Shown piece by piece: positions 54,538-62,614 of a stretch of 64,000 bases of DNA. The stretch's first letter is position 1. Every line of letters begins with the position of its first letter. The notes under the pieces are model-generated. The model was not told where the DNA came from and did no database searches. It saw only the letters and a list, made by a program, of their open reading frames with translations. The DNA lies in assembly GCA_020631355.1 (NCBI GenBank), contig JAHDHL010000003.1, positions 244,077 through 308,076 on the forward strand, given 5' to 3'. This DNA is from Saprospiraceae bacterium. Lineage in GTDB: Bacteria > Bacteroidota > Bacteroidia > Chitinophagales > Saprospiraceae. A program made the position numbers and the translations under genes.

Positions 54538-55281
54538 TCAATTCCTACCCGTCCAAATTTGCCAAGCCCGCTCCGCCTGTTGATGCAACATCAATAGGCC
54601 ATTCATTGTTTTGGCTCCTCCTTTTTCTCCCTTTTCCAAAAATAGCGTTTTGGATGGATTATAAATCAAATCTATCATATAATGATGGATTCCAATACTT
54701 GAATAGTCCAATTCCGGGCATTTATCCGTATTCGGATACATACCCAGTGGTGTCGTATTGACGATTAATGGATAAGATTCCAGATTCATCGAGGATAATT
54801 CATCATAACTGATTTTCCCCTCTCCTGAATTTCTGGATACATATTGATAATGAATACCAAGGGATGCCAATACATAAGCAACTGCCTTACTGGCACCTCC
54901 CGTTCCAAGAATCAGTGCTTGACCAACCATCCTATCCTTTCCCATCAGTGTTTCCAAGGAATATTGGAAGCCATAAGCGTCCGTATTATACCCCACAAAT
55001 CCATCATCCGTTTTGATAATCGTATTCACAGCGCCAATCTGAGCAGCCGTTTCATCCAGACGGTCCAGATAAGGAATTACTTTTTCTTTGTAGGGAATGG
55101 TCACATTGATTCCAATCAAATCAGGATTGTCATCCCACAATTTAGGAAACTCATCCATTCGTTCAAGGGGATAGGCCTTGTAATTCCAATCACTAATGCC
55201 CTCCTTTTCGAATTTATCCTTGAAATATCCTGGAGAGAATGAATGTGATAATGGGTATCCTATTAGTCCTAAACCAGGCAT
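54538..55281 (-). CDS. aroE: Shikimate dehydrogenase
   Basis: 247 residues, somewhat short for AroE (about 270) but complete. Reduces 3-dehydroshikimate with NADPH in aromatic amino acid synthesis. Substrate-binding GLIGYPLSHSFSPGYF, catalytic Lys in NVTIPYKEKVIPYLD, NTDAYGF, nucleotide loop ILGTGGASKAVAYVL, and the terminal GLLMLHQQAERAWQIW. It is separated by 2 bp from the DUF368 gene upstream. Confidence 0.95.
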   Translation of the reverse strand: MPGLGLIGYPLSHSFSPGYFKDKFEKEGISDWNYKAYPLERMDEFPKLWDDNPDLIGINVTIPYKEKVIPYLDRLDETAAQIGAVNTIIKTDDGFVGYNTDAYGFQYSLETLMGKDRMVGQALILGTGGASKAVAYVLASLGIHYQYVSRNSGEGKISYDELSSMNLESYPLIVNTTPLGMYPNTDKCPELDYSSIGIHHYMIDLIYNPSKTLFLEKGEKGGAKTMNGLLMLHQQAERAWQIWTGRN

Positions 55282-55283
55282 AA

Positions 55284-56261
55284 TTACTCAGATTTATCCG
55301 TTCCCATTCTTTCCAAAAGGAAAACCAATGCGAAACCAGCTATCATTGCAACCACCGCATATAGCAATAAGGAATCATAACCAGTCAATGACTCATAACT
55401 CAATGGAGAGACATTCGCTTCGCTAAGAATCTTGAAGTCTTCCGAATTCCTATCACAAGCTCCTTGTATTCGTTCACCGGTTTCCTTATTGATATAAGAT
55501 GTGATTTGTCTCCAAGGCCAAATCTTATTCAATGAACCGATCATGAAACCGGTCAAAAGGGCCAAAGTAGTATTCTTATAGTTTTTGAATGTCCATGATA
55601 ATACCCTGGAGAATGTCATTAATCCCGTTAGGCAACCTAAGGCAAAAACTACAGCCACTCCCATGCTATCCACATCCAGCTTGATGGCATTCTTAACCGT
55701 AGGGATTATGTATGTATACATTCCGAGTAATAGAAGAATAAAACTGCCGGATATTCCTGGTAGGATGAGGGCAGATATGGCAATTACTCCTGAAAGGAAA
55801 ACAAACCAGAGTGCCTCATTACCCTCAGATGGACTAATCATGGTGATACCGAATGCGACTACAATACCTATGATCAAGGCAATCGCTTGGACCAAAGACC
55901 ATTTTTCTACTTGCTTTCCGATATAAATGGCTGAAGCGATGATTAATCCAAAGAAGAATGCCCATAAGACTTCGGGAACGGTTTCCATCAGGTGGCTCAC
56001 ACCAAAAATTCCGATGACTACACCACCAGCCATTCCTGCAAGCAGATATACGAGGAATGCTCCATCAACATGGCTCCATGCACCTTTCAATCCGTTATCC
56101 TTGAATACAGTAATCAAGGAGGGACCGAATGATTTGATGGAATCCAGTAATCTCTCGTAGATTCCTGTAATGAATGCAATGGTTCCTCCGGATACACCCG
56201 GAATGACTTCCGCCACACCCATTGCAGCTCCTTTCAGACTTAAAAAAAGGTTCTCTTTCAT
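55284..56261 (-). CDS. popT: DUF368/PopT-type polyprenyl-phosphate translocase
   Basis: 325 residues, 8-10 membrane helices. The start LKGAAMGVAEVIPGVSGGTIAFITGIYERLL is the hallmark of DUF368, and the internal repeat SALILPGISGSFILLLLGMYTYI gives the second half of the pseudo-symmetric PGxSGG pair. Members of this family were recently shown to return undecaprenyl phosphate across the membrane for reuse in wall and glycan synthesis. The C-terminus has a periplasmic insertion with YINKETGERIQGACDRNSED. It sits between bshB1 (50 bp) and aroE (2 bp). Confidence 0.88.
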   Translation of the reverse strand: MKENLFLSLKGAAMGVAEVIPGVSGGTIAFITGIYERLLDSIKSFGPSLITVFKDNGLKGAWSHVDGAFLVYLLAGMAGGVVIGIFGVSHLMETVPEVLWAFFFGLIIASAIYIGKQVEKWSLVQAIALIIGIVVAFGITMISPSEGNEALWFVFLSGVIAISALILPGISGSFILLLLGMYTYIIPTVKNAIKLDVDSMGVAVVFALGCLTGLMTFSRVLSWTFKNYKNTTLALLTGFMIGSLNKIWPWRQITSYINKETGERIQGACDRNSEDFKILSEANVSPLSYESLTGYDSLLLYAVVAMIAGFALVFLLERMGTDKSE

Positions 56262-56311
56262 GTAGGAAATGGTTTTCCTACAAAGATATCCAAATCCAAG
56301 GTAGAGACAAC

Positions 56312-57031
56312 TTAATCCAACTGAAAAAGGTCTTTGACACCCGTTATTCGTTCAACCGTAAAGCCCTCTGCATATTCATAGCCCGCAGGACGTCCCATAT
56401 CCCTCCATCGGGAATACAGGAAATCAAGGAAAGCCTTGCTTGAAATGGGTGTTTCAGGTTCAGCGGATTCCGGGTTGTAGAATTGGGTTTTATAAGCAAG
56501 GATGGACTGGACTTTCTCATCTACCACATCAGAGATATCGATGACAAAATCCGGTTTGATATAAAAATCCTGTATATAATTATAAACCGCCTTGGGCCTC
56601 CATTTATCCTGAACCAGCCCTTGGTCATCCTTGGTTTCTATCTTCACCAAACCAGAAAGGAAGCATGCATCAGAAATGAGTTTTGATGCCCTACCGTGGT
56701 CGGGGTGCCTATCCCTTATGGCATTGCTAAGTACAATGCTTGGTTGGCAAAATCGGATGACCCGGATGATTTTTCTTAGATTCTCCTCACTGTGTGTGAA
56801 AAAACCATCAGCCATTGCTACGTTCTTTCTAAATGATGCTCCCAGGATAACTGCGGCATCAGCCGCTTCCTGGTCTCTTGTTTCAGCAGTCCCCCTTGTT
56901 CCCAACTCTCCTCTAGTCAAATCCAATAATCCAACCTTATAGCCTTGTCTGATGTGTTTGATTAGTGTTCCTGAACAAGATAATTCGACATCATCAGGAT
57001 GGACACCAATTGCTAGGATATCAACTTTCAT
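56312..57031 (-). CDS. bshB1: Bacillithiol biosynthesis deacetylase BshB1
   Basis: 239 residues. Zinc PIG-L/LmbE-family deacetylase that removes acetate from GlcNAc-malate to give GlcN-malate, the second step of bacillithiol synthesis. Metal motif GVHPDDVELSCSG (about 9-21; HPDD) and second His in RDRHPDHGRAS; DLTRGELGTRGTAETRDQEA and ISSKAFLDFLYSRWRDMGRPAGYEYAEGF are diagnostic for BshB1. The organism therefore probably uses bacillithiol as low-molecular-weight thiol. It is 13 bp from the glutathione-peroxidase-family gene. Confidence 0.95.
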   Translation of the reverse strand: MKVDILAIGVHPDDVELSCSGTLIKHIRQGYKVGLLDLTRGELGTRGTAETRDQEAADAAVILGASFRKNVAMADGFFTHSEENLRKIIRVIRFCQPSIVLSNAIRDRHPDHGRASKLISDACFLSGLVKIETKDDQGLVQDKWRPKAVYNYIQDFYIKPDFVIDISDVVDEKVQSILAYKTQFYNPESAEPETPISSKAFLDFLYSRWRDMGRPAGYEYAEGFTVERITGVKDLFQLD

Positions 57032-57044
57032 GAGGTATATGGAC

Positions 57045-57533
57045 TTACAGTAAGGAATTGATTTTTTTCTTAATCTTGCTTGATGTAGGTTTGGTTATGG
57101 TCAAATAATAATCCACTACCTTACCTTCCTTGTCTACCAAGTATTTGTGGAAATTCCACTTGGGTTTGGAATTGACATTACCGTTTTTCTTCTTATCAGA
57201 AAGGAATTGATACAGTTCGCAAGCTTCAGGACCCTTTACATGAACCTTATCAAAGATGGGATATTCCGCTTCGTACTTGACCATACAGAATTGGGCCAAA
57301 TCCTCACCCTCCAAGGGCTCCTGTCCTGCAAAATCATTGGATGGAAAAGCTAGGATTTCAAAATCCTGTCCCTTGAATTCCTGATGCAGATCCCTCATGC
57401 TATTCAATTGTGGTGTAAAACCACACTTGCTCGCCGTATTCACAATAAGGAGTACTTTCCCCTTGTATTCCTCAAGGGACACTTCTTCTCCCTTGATATT
57501 CTTGACCGTAAACTGGTGGATGGATTCGTTCAT
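57045..57533 (-). CDS. Glutathione-peroxidase-family thiol peroxidase
   Basis: 162 residues from MNESIHQFTVKNIKGEEVSL at 57533. The longer in-frame start at 57599 would run through the terminator stem of the upstream gene (57559-57591) and is rejected. Motifs: NTASKCGFTPQ (peroxidatic Cys in place of selenocysteine), AFPSNDFAGQEP (Gln), and WNFHKYLVDKEG (Trp/Asn). An organism with bacillithiol and no evident glutathione synthesis probably feeds it from thioredoxin; this is inference. First gene of the leftward run gpx-bshB1-popT-aroE-proline dehydrogenase-HD. Confidence 0.93.
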   Translation of the reverse strand: MNESIHQFTVKNIKGEEVSLEEYKGKVLLIVNTASKCGFTPQLNSMRDLHQEFKGQDFEILAFPSNDFAGQEPLEGEDLAQFCMVKYEAEYPIFDKVHVKGPEACELYQFLSDKKKNGNVNSKPKWNFHKYLVDKEGKVVDYYLTITKPTSSKIKKKINSLL

Positions 57534-57558
57534 AACGATAATGGTATATAAATAAAAA

Positions 57559-57591
57559 ACGCCTCGGAAATTCAACCTATTTCCGAGGCGT
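57559..57591 (-). terminator. Terminator of the LysM-protein gene
   Basis: ACGCCTCGGAAA / TTTCCGAGGCGT, 12-bp perfect stem, 9-nt loop; the minus strand continues TTTTTATTTAT. It separates the LysM gene from the following peroxidase gene. Confidence 0.92.
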
Positions 57592-57613
57592 AAGTTCAAT
57601 CAAAATGAAATTT

Positions 57614-59341
57614 TCATTTGATGAATAATTCTTGGCCAATACTCAGATCCTTAGGATCCTTTACCTTATTCAATAGCATAAGACGTTCCACTGAGACATC
57701 ATACTTCTTTGAAATCTGATATAGAGTCTCACCCTCTTTCAGGACATGTGTTACACCATCTTCCTTAACCAATTTAGAGATTGTAGCTTCATAATTGGCA
57801 GGAATCTCACCACCCTTTGGCGTGGTATCCGTTCCTTTGGGTGTATAATCCTCTGGTATCTCACAAGCACAATCGGTTGTCTTCAGTACCATATTAGGTG
57901 AAATGATATCGGACTCCAATTCATTGATTTTCATGAATTTCTCTGCGGTGTAGCCATATTTCTTGGCAATGGAGTACAAAGTTTCCCCATCCTGTACGAT
58001 ATGGATTCCCTCTATTTCCGGAACAGTAGCAGGCTTTTTGTTCACTTTCTTGGCTTCTCCCTTTGCTACCAAAATCTCATTTTCAGAGGATTTCTTCACT
58101 TCCTCTTTCTTCTTGGTCACAGGAGCCTTGGCATCTTTCTGAATAAAATCAGACTTAAGGGTCAAGGCATCATACATATCAGGTGTTGGAGGTGTCAGAC
58201 GCAATTCAGAACAAGCAGGAATGACTTTCCTATTCTCTATGGCATTCCAATCAGCCAGATTATCCATTGATATTCCAGTCATCCTAGAGATAGAATACAA
58301 TGATTCCTTGGGTCTGACGATATGATATCCTTTTCTTTTATATGCATTGCATTCAGCCACATAATTAGTAACCGGAACAACAGGCTCCCCATATTCTGAC
58401 CCTACTTGGATGCCATTCGTAAAATCCTTAGAATTATTCTTAGGCAAAACCTGAGGTTTGACTACCTGAGGAGCAGGCGTCGGCTTTGGTGTTGTGGCAA
58501 TTATGGGAGTGGTGGGTTTGATTACGATATCACTACCCCTTGATGCGAATTCATCAGGAATCACCGTAGGCGCTACATACAAGGTAGGGTCTTTGGGTGT
58601 TCTTCCCTGACAGTATGAACCCAAGAAATTATCAACCGGCAAGTTATTAATATACAACAATTGATAATCCTTAAGGATTTCGTTGCTTCCATTCGAAAAT
58701 TGTGGATTTTCGAATTCGGTCATTTTCAAGACACCCAATTTCGGACTGAACGTAACATCAGTGTAAGTACCACAGGTATTCTTTGTGCTATGCCTGAAAG
58801 TATAATTCGTCAAACAATTATACCCGGTTTCTCCCCTGTACATTACGTCATCAGCATCTACATTGGCAGCCATATTGGTTGTTGGATCCAAGGCATTCTT
58901 CTGATATTTGAAACCATATGTAAAGGAATTGAAACTAAGGGAATTTGTATAATCCTTGATGATGCTTATGGATTCTACATAATTACTCATGTATCCATTC
59001 TTATCCCTACTCACCACATACAAATCTATTTCACCTGTATTGACTTTCATCATCAGGTTTTCATTATACTGAATTCTCGAACAGGGCTGTACATATCCCG
59101 GTTTGGCGTTCATTCTGACCCCATTACCCTTTCTCAATTCCAGTATCAGTCTGGTATTGGGTACATTCTGTACATAATAATGAATCTTATTTCCGGATTG
59201 GGCCTGTCCCATTGCCTTGTACTCCATACGTGTCATACAATCATTGTTGTATTCAACATACATCTTATTATTCTGGGCATTGGTGTAAACTGTCCCTAAC
59301 AGAAGGCCTAGAAATACAAAAAATAGTTTTCTGATTAGCAT
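57614..59341 (-). CDS. Secreted protein with three LysM domains
   Basis: 575 residues. Signal peptide 1-22 (ending TNAQ). The N-terminal about 280 residues are a beta-rich domain I do not recognise, with paired cysteines (NDCMTRM, QPCSRI, YNCLTNY, NTCGTY). A Pro/Thr/Lys linker follows, then three LysM modules: YHIVRPKESLYSISRMTGIS (about 348-395), IHIVQDGETLYSIAKKYGYT (about 453-495) and THVLKEGETLYQISKKYDVS (about 530-575). LysM binds peptidoglycan or other GlcNAc polymers, so it is likely a wall-associated envelope protein. No hydrolase domain is present. Confidence 0.88.
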   Translation of the reverse strand: MLIRKLFFVFLGLLLGTVYTNAQNNKMYVEYNNDCMTRMEYKAMGQAQSGNKIHYYVQNVPNTRLILELRKGNGVRMNAKPGYVQPCSRIQYNENLMMKVNTGEIDLYVVSRDKNGYMSNYVESISIIKDYTNSLSFNSFTYGFKYQKNALDPTTNMAANVDADDVMYRGETGYNCLTNYTFRHSTKNTCGTYTDVTFSPKLGVLKMTEFENPQFSNGSNEILKDYQLLYINNLPVDNFLGSYCQGRTPKDPTLYVAPTVIPDEFASRGSDIVIKPTTPIIATTPKPTPAPQVVKPQVLPKNNSKDFTNGIQVGSEYGEPVVPVTNYVAECNAYKRKGYHIVRPKESLYSISRMTGISMDNLADWNAIENRKVIPACSELRLTPPTPDMYDALTLKSDFIQKDAKAPVTKKKEEVKKSSENEILVAKGEAKKVNKKPATVPEIEGIHIVQDGETLYSIAKKYGYTAEKFMKINELESDIISPNMVLKTTDCACEIPEDYTPKGTDTTPKGGEIPANYEATISKLVKEDGVTHVLKEGETLYQISKKYDVSVERLMLLNKVKDPKDLSIGQELFIK

Positions 59342-59433
59342 AACTAAAATTTTTAGTTCATCCTTGTTCGAATACCTTATATATCCATAACAATTTTACT
59401 ACAAGGATGTAAAACATTCTCAAGCATGTCACA

Positions 59434-59441
59434 CAAAATTA
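59434..59441 (-). promoter_or_regulatory. Candidate -7 element of the LysM gene
   Basis: Minus-strand TAATTTTG fits TAnnTTTG, 93 bp before the LysM-protein start; the upstream TTG is at 16 bp, shorter than usual. Confidence 0.4.
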
Positions 59442-59532
59442 CAAATAAATAGCATGACAATAAAGGGTGTATAGATAATAGTTGAAACGAACAATTGTCA
59501 CAATTCTTGTGTGGAGGCAGGTGTAGGAAAGA

Positions 59533-59564
59533 AAAAAGCCCCAGTATTTATCAATACCAGAGCT
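59533..59564 (-). terminator. Minus-strand terminator-like hairpin without an assigned gene
   Basis: On the minus strand AAGCTCTGGTATT-GATA-AATACTGGGGCTT: 13 pairs including four G-U, followed by TTTTC. No gene ends at it; it would end a minus-strand transcript originating somewhere in 59565-60030. Confidence 0.5.
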
Positions 59565-59825
59565 TCAAATGGAATCAAAAACAACCATAATCAAAATTTT
59601 ATGGTGTTTAGAAATAGAAACAGTTTTCAGTAGATTTTGGAGGAAAACAGTTAAGAGAATTGCTGATTCCCTTGATCCAATCTCAACCTATTCGCTATTT
59701 CAATGTTTCAATTGGGTGGACAAAACCAACCCAAAGAATGTTTGTTCTAGCAACAAATATATAGAAGCTCCTTTGATAAAACCAAAAAAAGTGACAGGAA
59801 ATCCAGCACTTAGTGTAATTTTAAC

Positions 59826-59858
59826 AAAAAGGGAGGCCTGAATCAGGCCTCCCTTTTT
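59826..59858. terminator. Bidirectional terminator in the 59-60 kb gap
   Basis: AAAAAGGGAGGCCTG / CAGGCCTCCCTTTTT, 15-bp perfect stem with a tiny AAT-centred loop; followed by TGTTTTTTA on the plus strand and TTGTTAAAA on the minus strand. It lies 25 bp beyond the stop of the 47-codon ORF. Confidence 0.88.
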
Positions 59859-59882
59859 GTTTTTTAATGTGAAAAATTGTGT

Positions 59883-60026
59883 TTATCTCTGCCTTCCTGC
59901 TTCGGTTTGACCAGAATCTCTGCGAGCTTTTGTAGGCGTTTCACTCGGGGCCTTACGGGGAACTTGGGTTTGATGTTGAACCATTTCCAATTCCTGCTGT
60001 GTCTTTACTATCATTTTCTTCTCCAT
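59883..60026 (-). CDS. Small basic protein, 47 residues
   Basis: ATG at 60026-60024, TAA at 59885-59883. It begins MEKKMIVKTQQELEMVQH and ends PTKARRDSGQTEAGRQR; Gln/Lys/Glu/Arg-rich, no hydrophobic helix, no Cys. A strong terminator follows within 25 bp, which supports expression. No homology recognised. The two-part layout (acidic-amphipathic leader, then Pro/Arg/Thr-rich tail) recalls a precursor peptide, but no modifying enzyme is adjacent. A small nucleic-acid-binding protein is equally possible. Confidence 0.5.
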   Translation of the reverse strand: MEKKMIVKTQQELEMVQHQTQVPRKAPSETPTKARRDSGQTEAGRQR

Positions 60027-60263
60027 GACTAAAAGGTTTTGGGTTGAAAAAATATGGTTACTGTCCTAATTCGAGCACAGGCCCGATCAGGTTGAATTAA
60101 TCAACTATAAATGAATGAATTAGGATTTTAGACTGCGAAGAACATCAATGTGTTTTCCATACTTATATAACCAATTTATGGCTTAATTGGTTCCTTTGTT
60201 ATTAATAAACGTTTAATTCATTTAGGATATTCATAATATTTTGTTAATCTGTGACAGGGATTG

Positions 60264-60293
60264 AAAACCGGACTTCGAAGAAGTTCGGTTTTT
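60264..60293 (+). terminator. Hairpin with T tail just upstream of the AAA+ gene
   Basis: AAAACCGGACTTC-GAA-GAAGTTCGGTTTT, 13 pairs with one G-U, followed by TTA. It ends 41 bp before the AAA+ start codon. It could terminate a short plus-strand RNA or act as an attenuator in the AAA+ leader. Confidence 0.5.
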
Positions 60294-60334
60294 AGGTTAT
60301 CGTTTTGTAATTTGCATCATACTTTGAAGTATTC

Positions 60335-62614
60335 ATGGAAAAACTCACATATCCCTTAGTTTGTTACCAACTCTCTGAGGATTCTTGGTTAGGATTATTG
60401 GTCGGGACTACCTATAAAGTAGTGGATAAGGATATCAAGGGTATCAAGAATACCCTAAATGACCATTTGTTCAAGCAATACAAGAAATTCGATGATTATC
60501 CATATACCAATATCCTGGAGCCTAAAATCAAGACCATCGAGGTCAAGGTTAGGCCTACCTATAAGGAAGAAGGTGGTCAGTATCCATTAGCTACCACGAT
60601 AAAGGTACCCATCACAGCAGTGTACGGTGAAAATGACAGTGGTTATTACGAATGCTATTTTCCAGTTTTGGGAGAGAGTTTTTATTACTACGATACGAAA
60701 CAATTCAAATCCCTTAGCCAACATTTTGCTACCAATATCCTCAACCAACGTACGCCGGAACAAATCAACAGGCTATTTCTTTATCAATCACCTGTATTGG
60801 ATGAGGTAAGCCTAAAGGTCAATTATGATAGGGAATACAACTGGGGTGACAATGCCTACCAACGCACCTATGCGAATCTTTCAAAATTTGCTGAAAAATA
60901 TCCTTATTCCAAAGCTGAGAAAAAGAGAATATCCACTTTTCCTGAAGCAGCATGGGAACAGGAAAAGGTAGTGGACGATATGGCAGGCCGGATTGCCACA
61001 GAGCAATCCAATGTGCTCATAGTTGGAGACCCGGGAACTGGGAAAAGTGCCATCATCAAACAAACATTCAAGAAGTTACATACTCGAATCAAGAAGCAAA
61101 AGGGAGAGATGACCTTTTGGAGGATCATGCCACAACGCATCACAGCCAGTTCCAAATATTTGGGTGAATGGCAGGAAAAATGCGAATCCTTGGTTCAGGA
61201 ATTACAATATGCCAGTGGCATTCTCTGGGTGGAGGATATCTCCAGACTCATGATGATAGGTGGACAAGGTCCCGAAGATAGTGTGGCTTCGTTTTTCACA
61301 TCATTCCTAAGGGACGGCAAACTCAGGATGGTTGGCGAAGTAACACCAAGTCAACTGGATAGCATGAGGCGGATGCTACCCGGTTTTGTTGAGAATTTTA
61401 GAATCATTCATCTCAAGGAATTACCTGAAGTCGGAATTTTCAATATTCTGGACAAGTTCGCTGCATTTTCCAAACAGAATCTTAAGATTAATATGGACAA
61501 GAAAGCGCTTGAGCTTTCTTATCGATTGTTGTTGCGTTATTATCCCTATGAAAAATTCCCTGGCAAGGCTGTTAGGTTTCTTGGACAACTCATCAACGAG
61601 GCAAGACTGAGCCAAACCAATCATATCGACAAAAAGGATGTTGTTACGGAATTTTCCAAGAGAACAGGGCTCCCCTCTCTTTTCCTTAGGGATGATATGA
61701 AATTGGACCAAGAGGATCTGGACCAATGGTTCAATAAGAGAATCATCGGGCAACATGATGCCATTACCAAACTTTGCGAGGTTGTAAAGATTTACAAGGC
61801 AGGATTGAATAATCCGCACAAACCCATTTCTACCCTTTTGTTTGCCGGACCTACCGGTGTTGGTAAAACCGCCTCTGCACGAGCCTTGGCCGACTATTTC
61901 TTCGGTAAGGGACAAAAACAATCCCCACTCATCCGAATAGATATGAGTGAATTCCGTTATCCGGGCCAAATCGTACAACTGATAGGTTCCGGACGAGAGG
62001 TAGGTAAGCTTGTGAAGGAAATCAGAGAACGACCATTCGCTGTCTTACTCTTGGATGAGGTTGAAAAAGCGGACCCAAGTGTATTTGATGCCCTTTTGAC
62101 CGTACTGGATGAGGGTCGATTGGTGGATGCTTATGGTCGGGTGACCAATTTTAGGAATGTTATCATCATTATGACTTCGAATTTGGGAGCATCCAATAGG
62201 ACAAGTCTTGGATTCAGGGATACAGAGGGTGCCTCCGTTCGTTACGAATCTGCCATTGCCAAATTCTTCAGACCGGAATTCATCAATAGGATTGATGGGA
62301 TTGTAATGTTTAATGCCCTGCAGGAAAAAGATATCATTCAGATTACCAAAAAGGAACTCAAGGAACTTTCAGAAAGGGAGGGTTTTATCAAGAATGGAAT
62401 TAGGCTTCATTTCGACCCAAGTATTCTTGACCATCTGAAACAGGTCGGCTTTGATGAACGTTATGGTGCCAGACCCTTGCAAAGAGCAGTGGAGGATGAG
62501 GTAACCGCTGTCATTGCAAATTGGTTGCTTGAACATTCTGACACCAAGGATTGTACACTTCATATTGGGTATCAGCAAAACCTGACCATCAAGAAAACCA
62601 AACACAAGAACTAA
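60335..62614 (+). CDS. ClpA/ClpB-like double AAA+ ATPase with an unusual N-terminal region
   Basis: 759 residues. The first about 190 residues replace the usual Clp N-domain and are not recognised. D1: Walker A VGDPGTGKSA (about 229-238), substrate-pore motif SSKYLGEWQEKCE and ILWVEDISRL, where the usual DE of Walker B reads ED. D2: Walker A FAGPTGVGKTA (about 504-514), Walker B VLLLDEVEKADPSVFDALL (about 570), sensor MTSNLGASN, RPEFINRID and GFDERYGARPLQRAVEDEV. There is no ClpB middle coiled coil, and the D2 pore loop (RYPGQIVQLIGSGREVG) lacks the usual GYVG tyrosine. Probably a protein-remodelling unfoldase. It shares one base with the next gene. Confidence 0.82.
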   Translation: MEKLTYPLVCYQLSEDSWLGLLVGTTYKVVDKDIKGIKNTLNDHLFKQYKKFDDYPYTNILEPKIKTIEVKVRPTYKEEGGQYPLATTIKVPITAVYGENDSGYYECYFPVLGESFYYYDTKQFKSLSQHFATNILNQRTPEQINRLFLYQSPVLDEVSLKVNYDREYNWGDNAYQRTYANLSKFAEKYPYSKAEKKRISTFPEAAWEQEKVVDDMAGRIATEQSNVLIVGDPGTGKSAIIKQTFKKLHTRIKKQKGEMTFWRIMPQRITASSKYLGEWQEKCESLVQELQYASGILWVEDISRLMMIGGQGPEDSVASFFTSFLRDGKLRMVGEVTPSQLDSMRRMLPGFVENFRIIHLKELPEVGIFNILDKFAAFSKQNLKINMDKKALELSYRLLLRYYPYEKFPGKAVRFLGQLINEARLSQTNHIDKKDVVTEFSKRTGLPSLFLRDDMKLDQEDLDQWFNKRIIGQHDAITKLCEVVKIYKAGLNNPHKPISTLLFAGPTGVGKTASARALADYFFGKGQKQSPLIRIDMSEFRYPGQIVQLIGSGREVGKLVKEIRERPFAVLLLDEVEKADPSVFDALLTVLDEGRLVDAYGRVTNFRNVIIIMTSNLGASNRTSLGFRDTEGASVRYESAIAKFFRPEFINRIDGIVMFNALQEKDIIQITKKELKELSEREGFIKNGIRLHFDPSILDHLKQVGFDERYGARPLQRAVEDEVTAVIANWLLEHSDTKDCTLHIGYQQNLTIKKTKHKN

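Larger units (their letters stand above)
59342..60334. other. Longest gene-poor stretch: several hairpins and one small ORF
   Basis: 993 bp. From left to right: the LysM promoter region; a minus-strand terminator (59533-59564); 260 bp that could encode 90 residues on the plus strand (59569-59841, no recognisable features); a bidirectional terminator (59826-59858); a 47-codon minus-strand ORF (59883-60026); a plus-oriented terminator-like hairpin (60264-60293). The stacking of terminators suggests short transcripts on both strands. Confidence 0.5.

Noticed and set aside
57534..57599. Longer start for the peroxidase gene
   Set aside because: It would place the start codon beyond the terminator stem of the upstream gene and add a non-family sequence.
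59569..59841. Possible 90-residue plus-strand gene
   Set aside because: No recognisable features, no promoter or ribosome-binding signal, mixed composition, and its stop falls inside a terminator stem. Kept only as part of the intergenic description.
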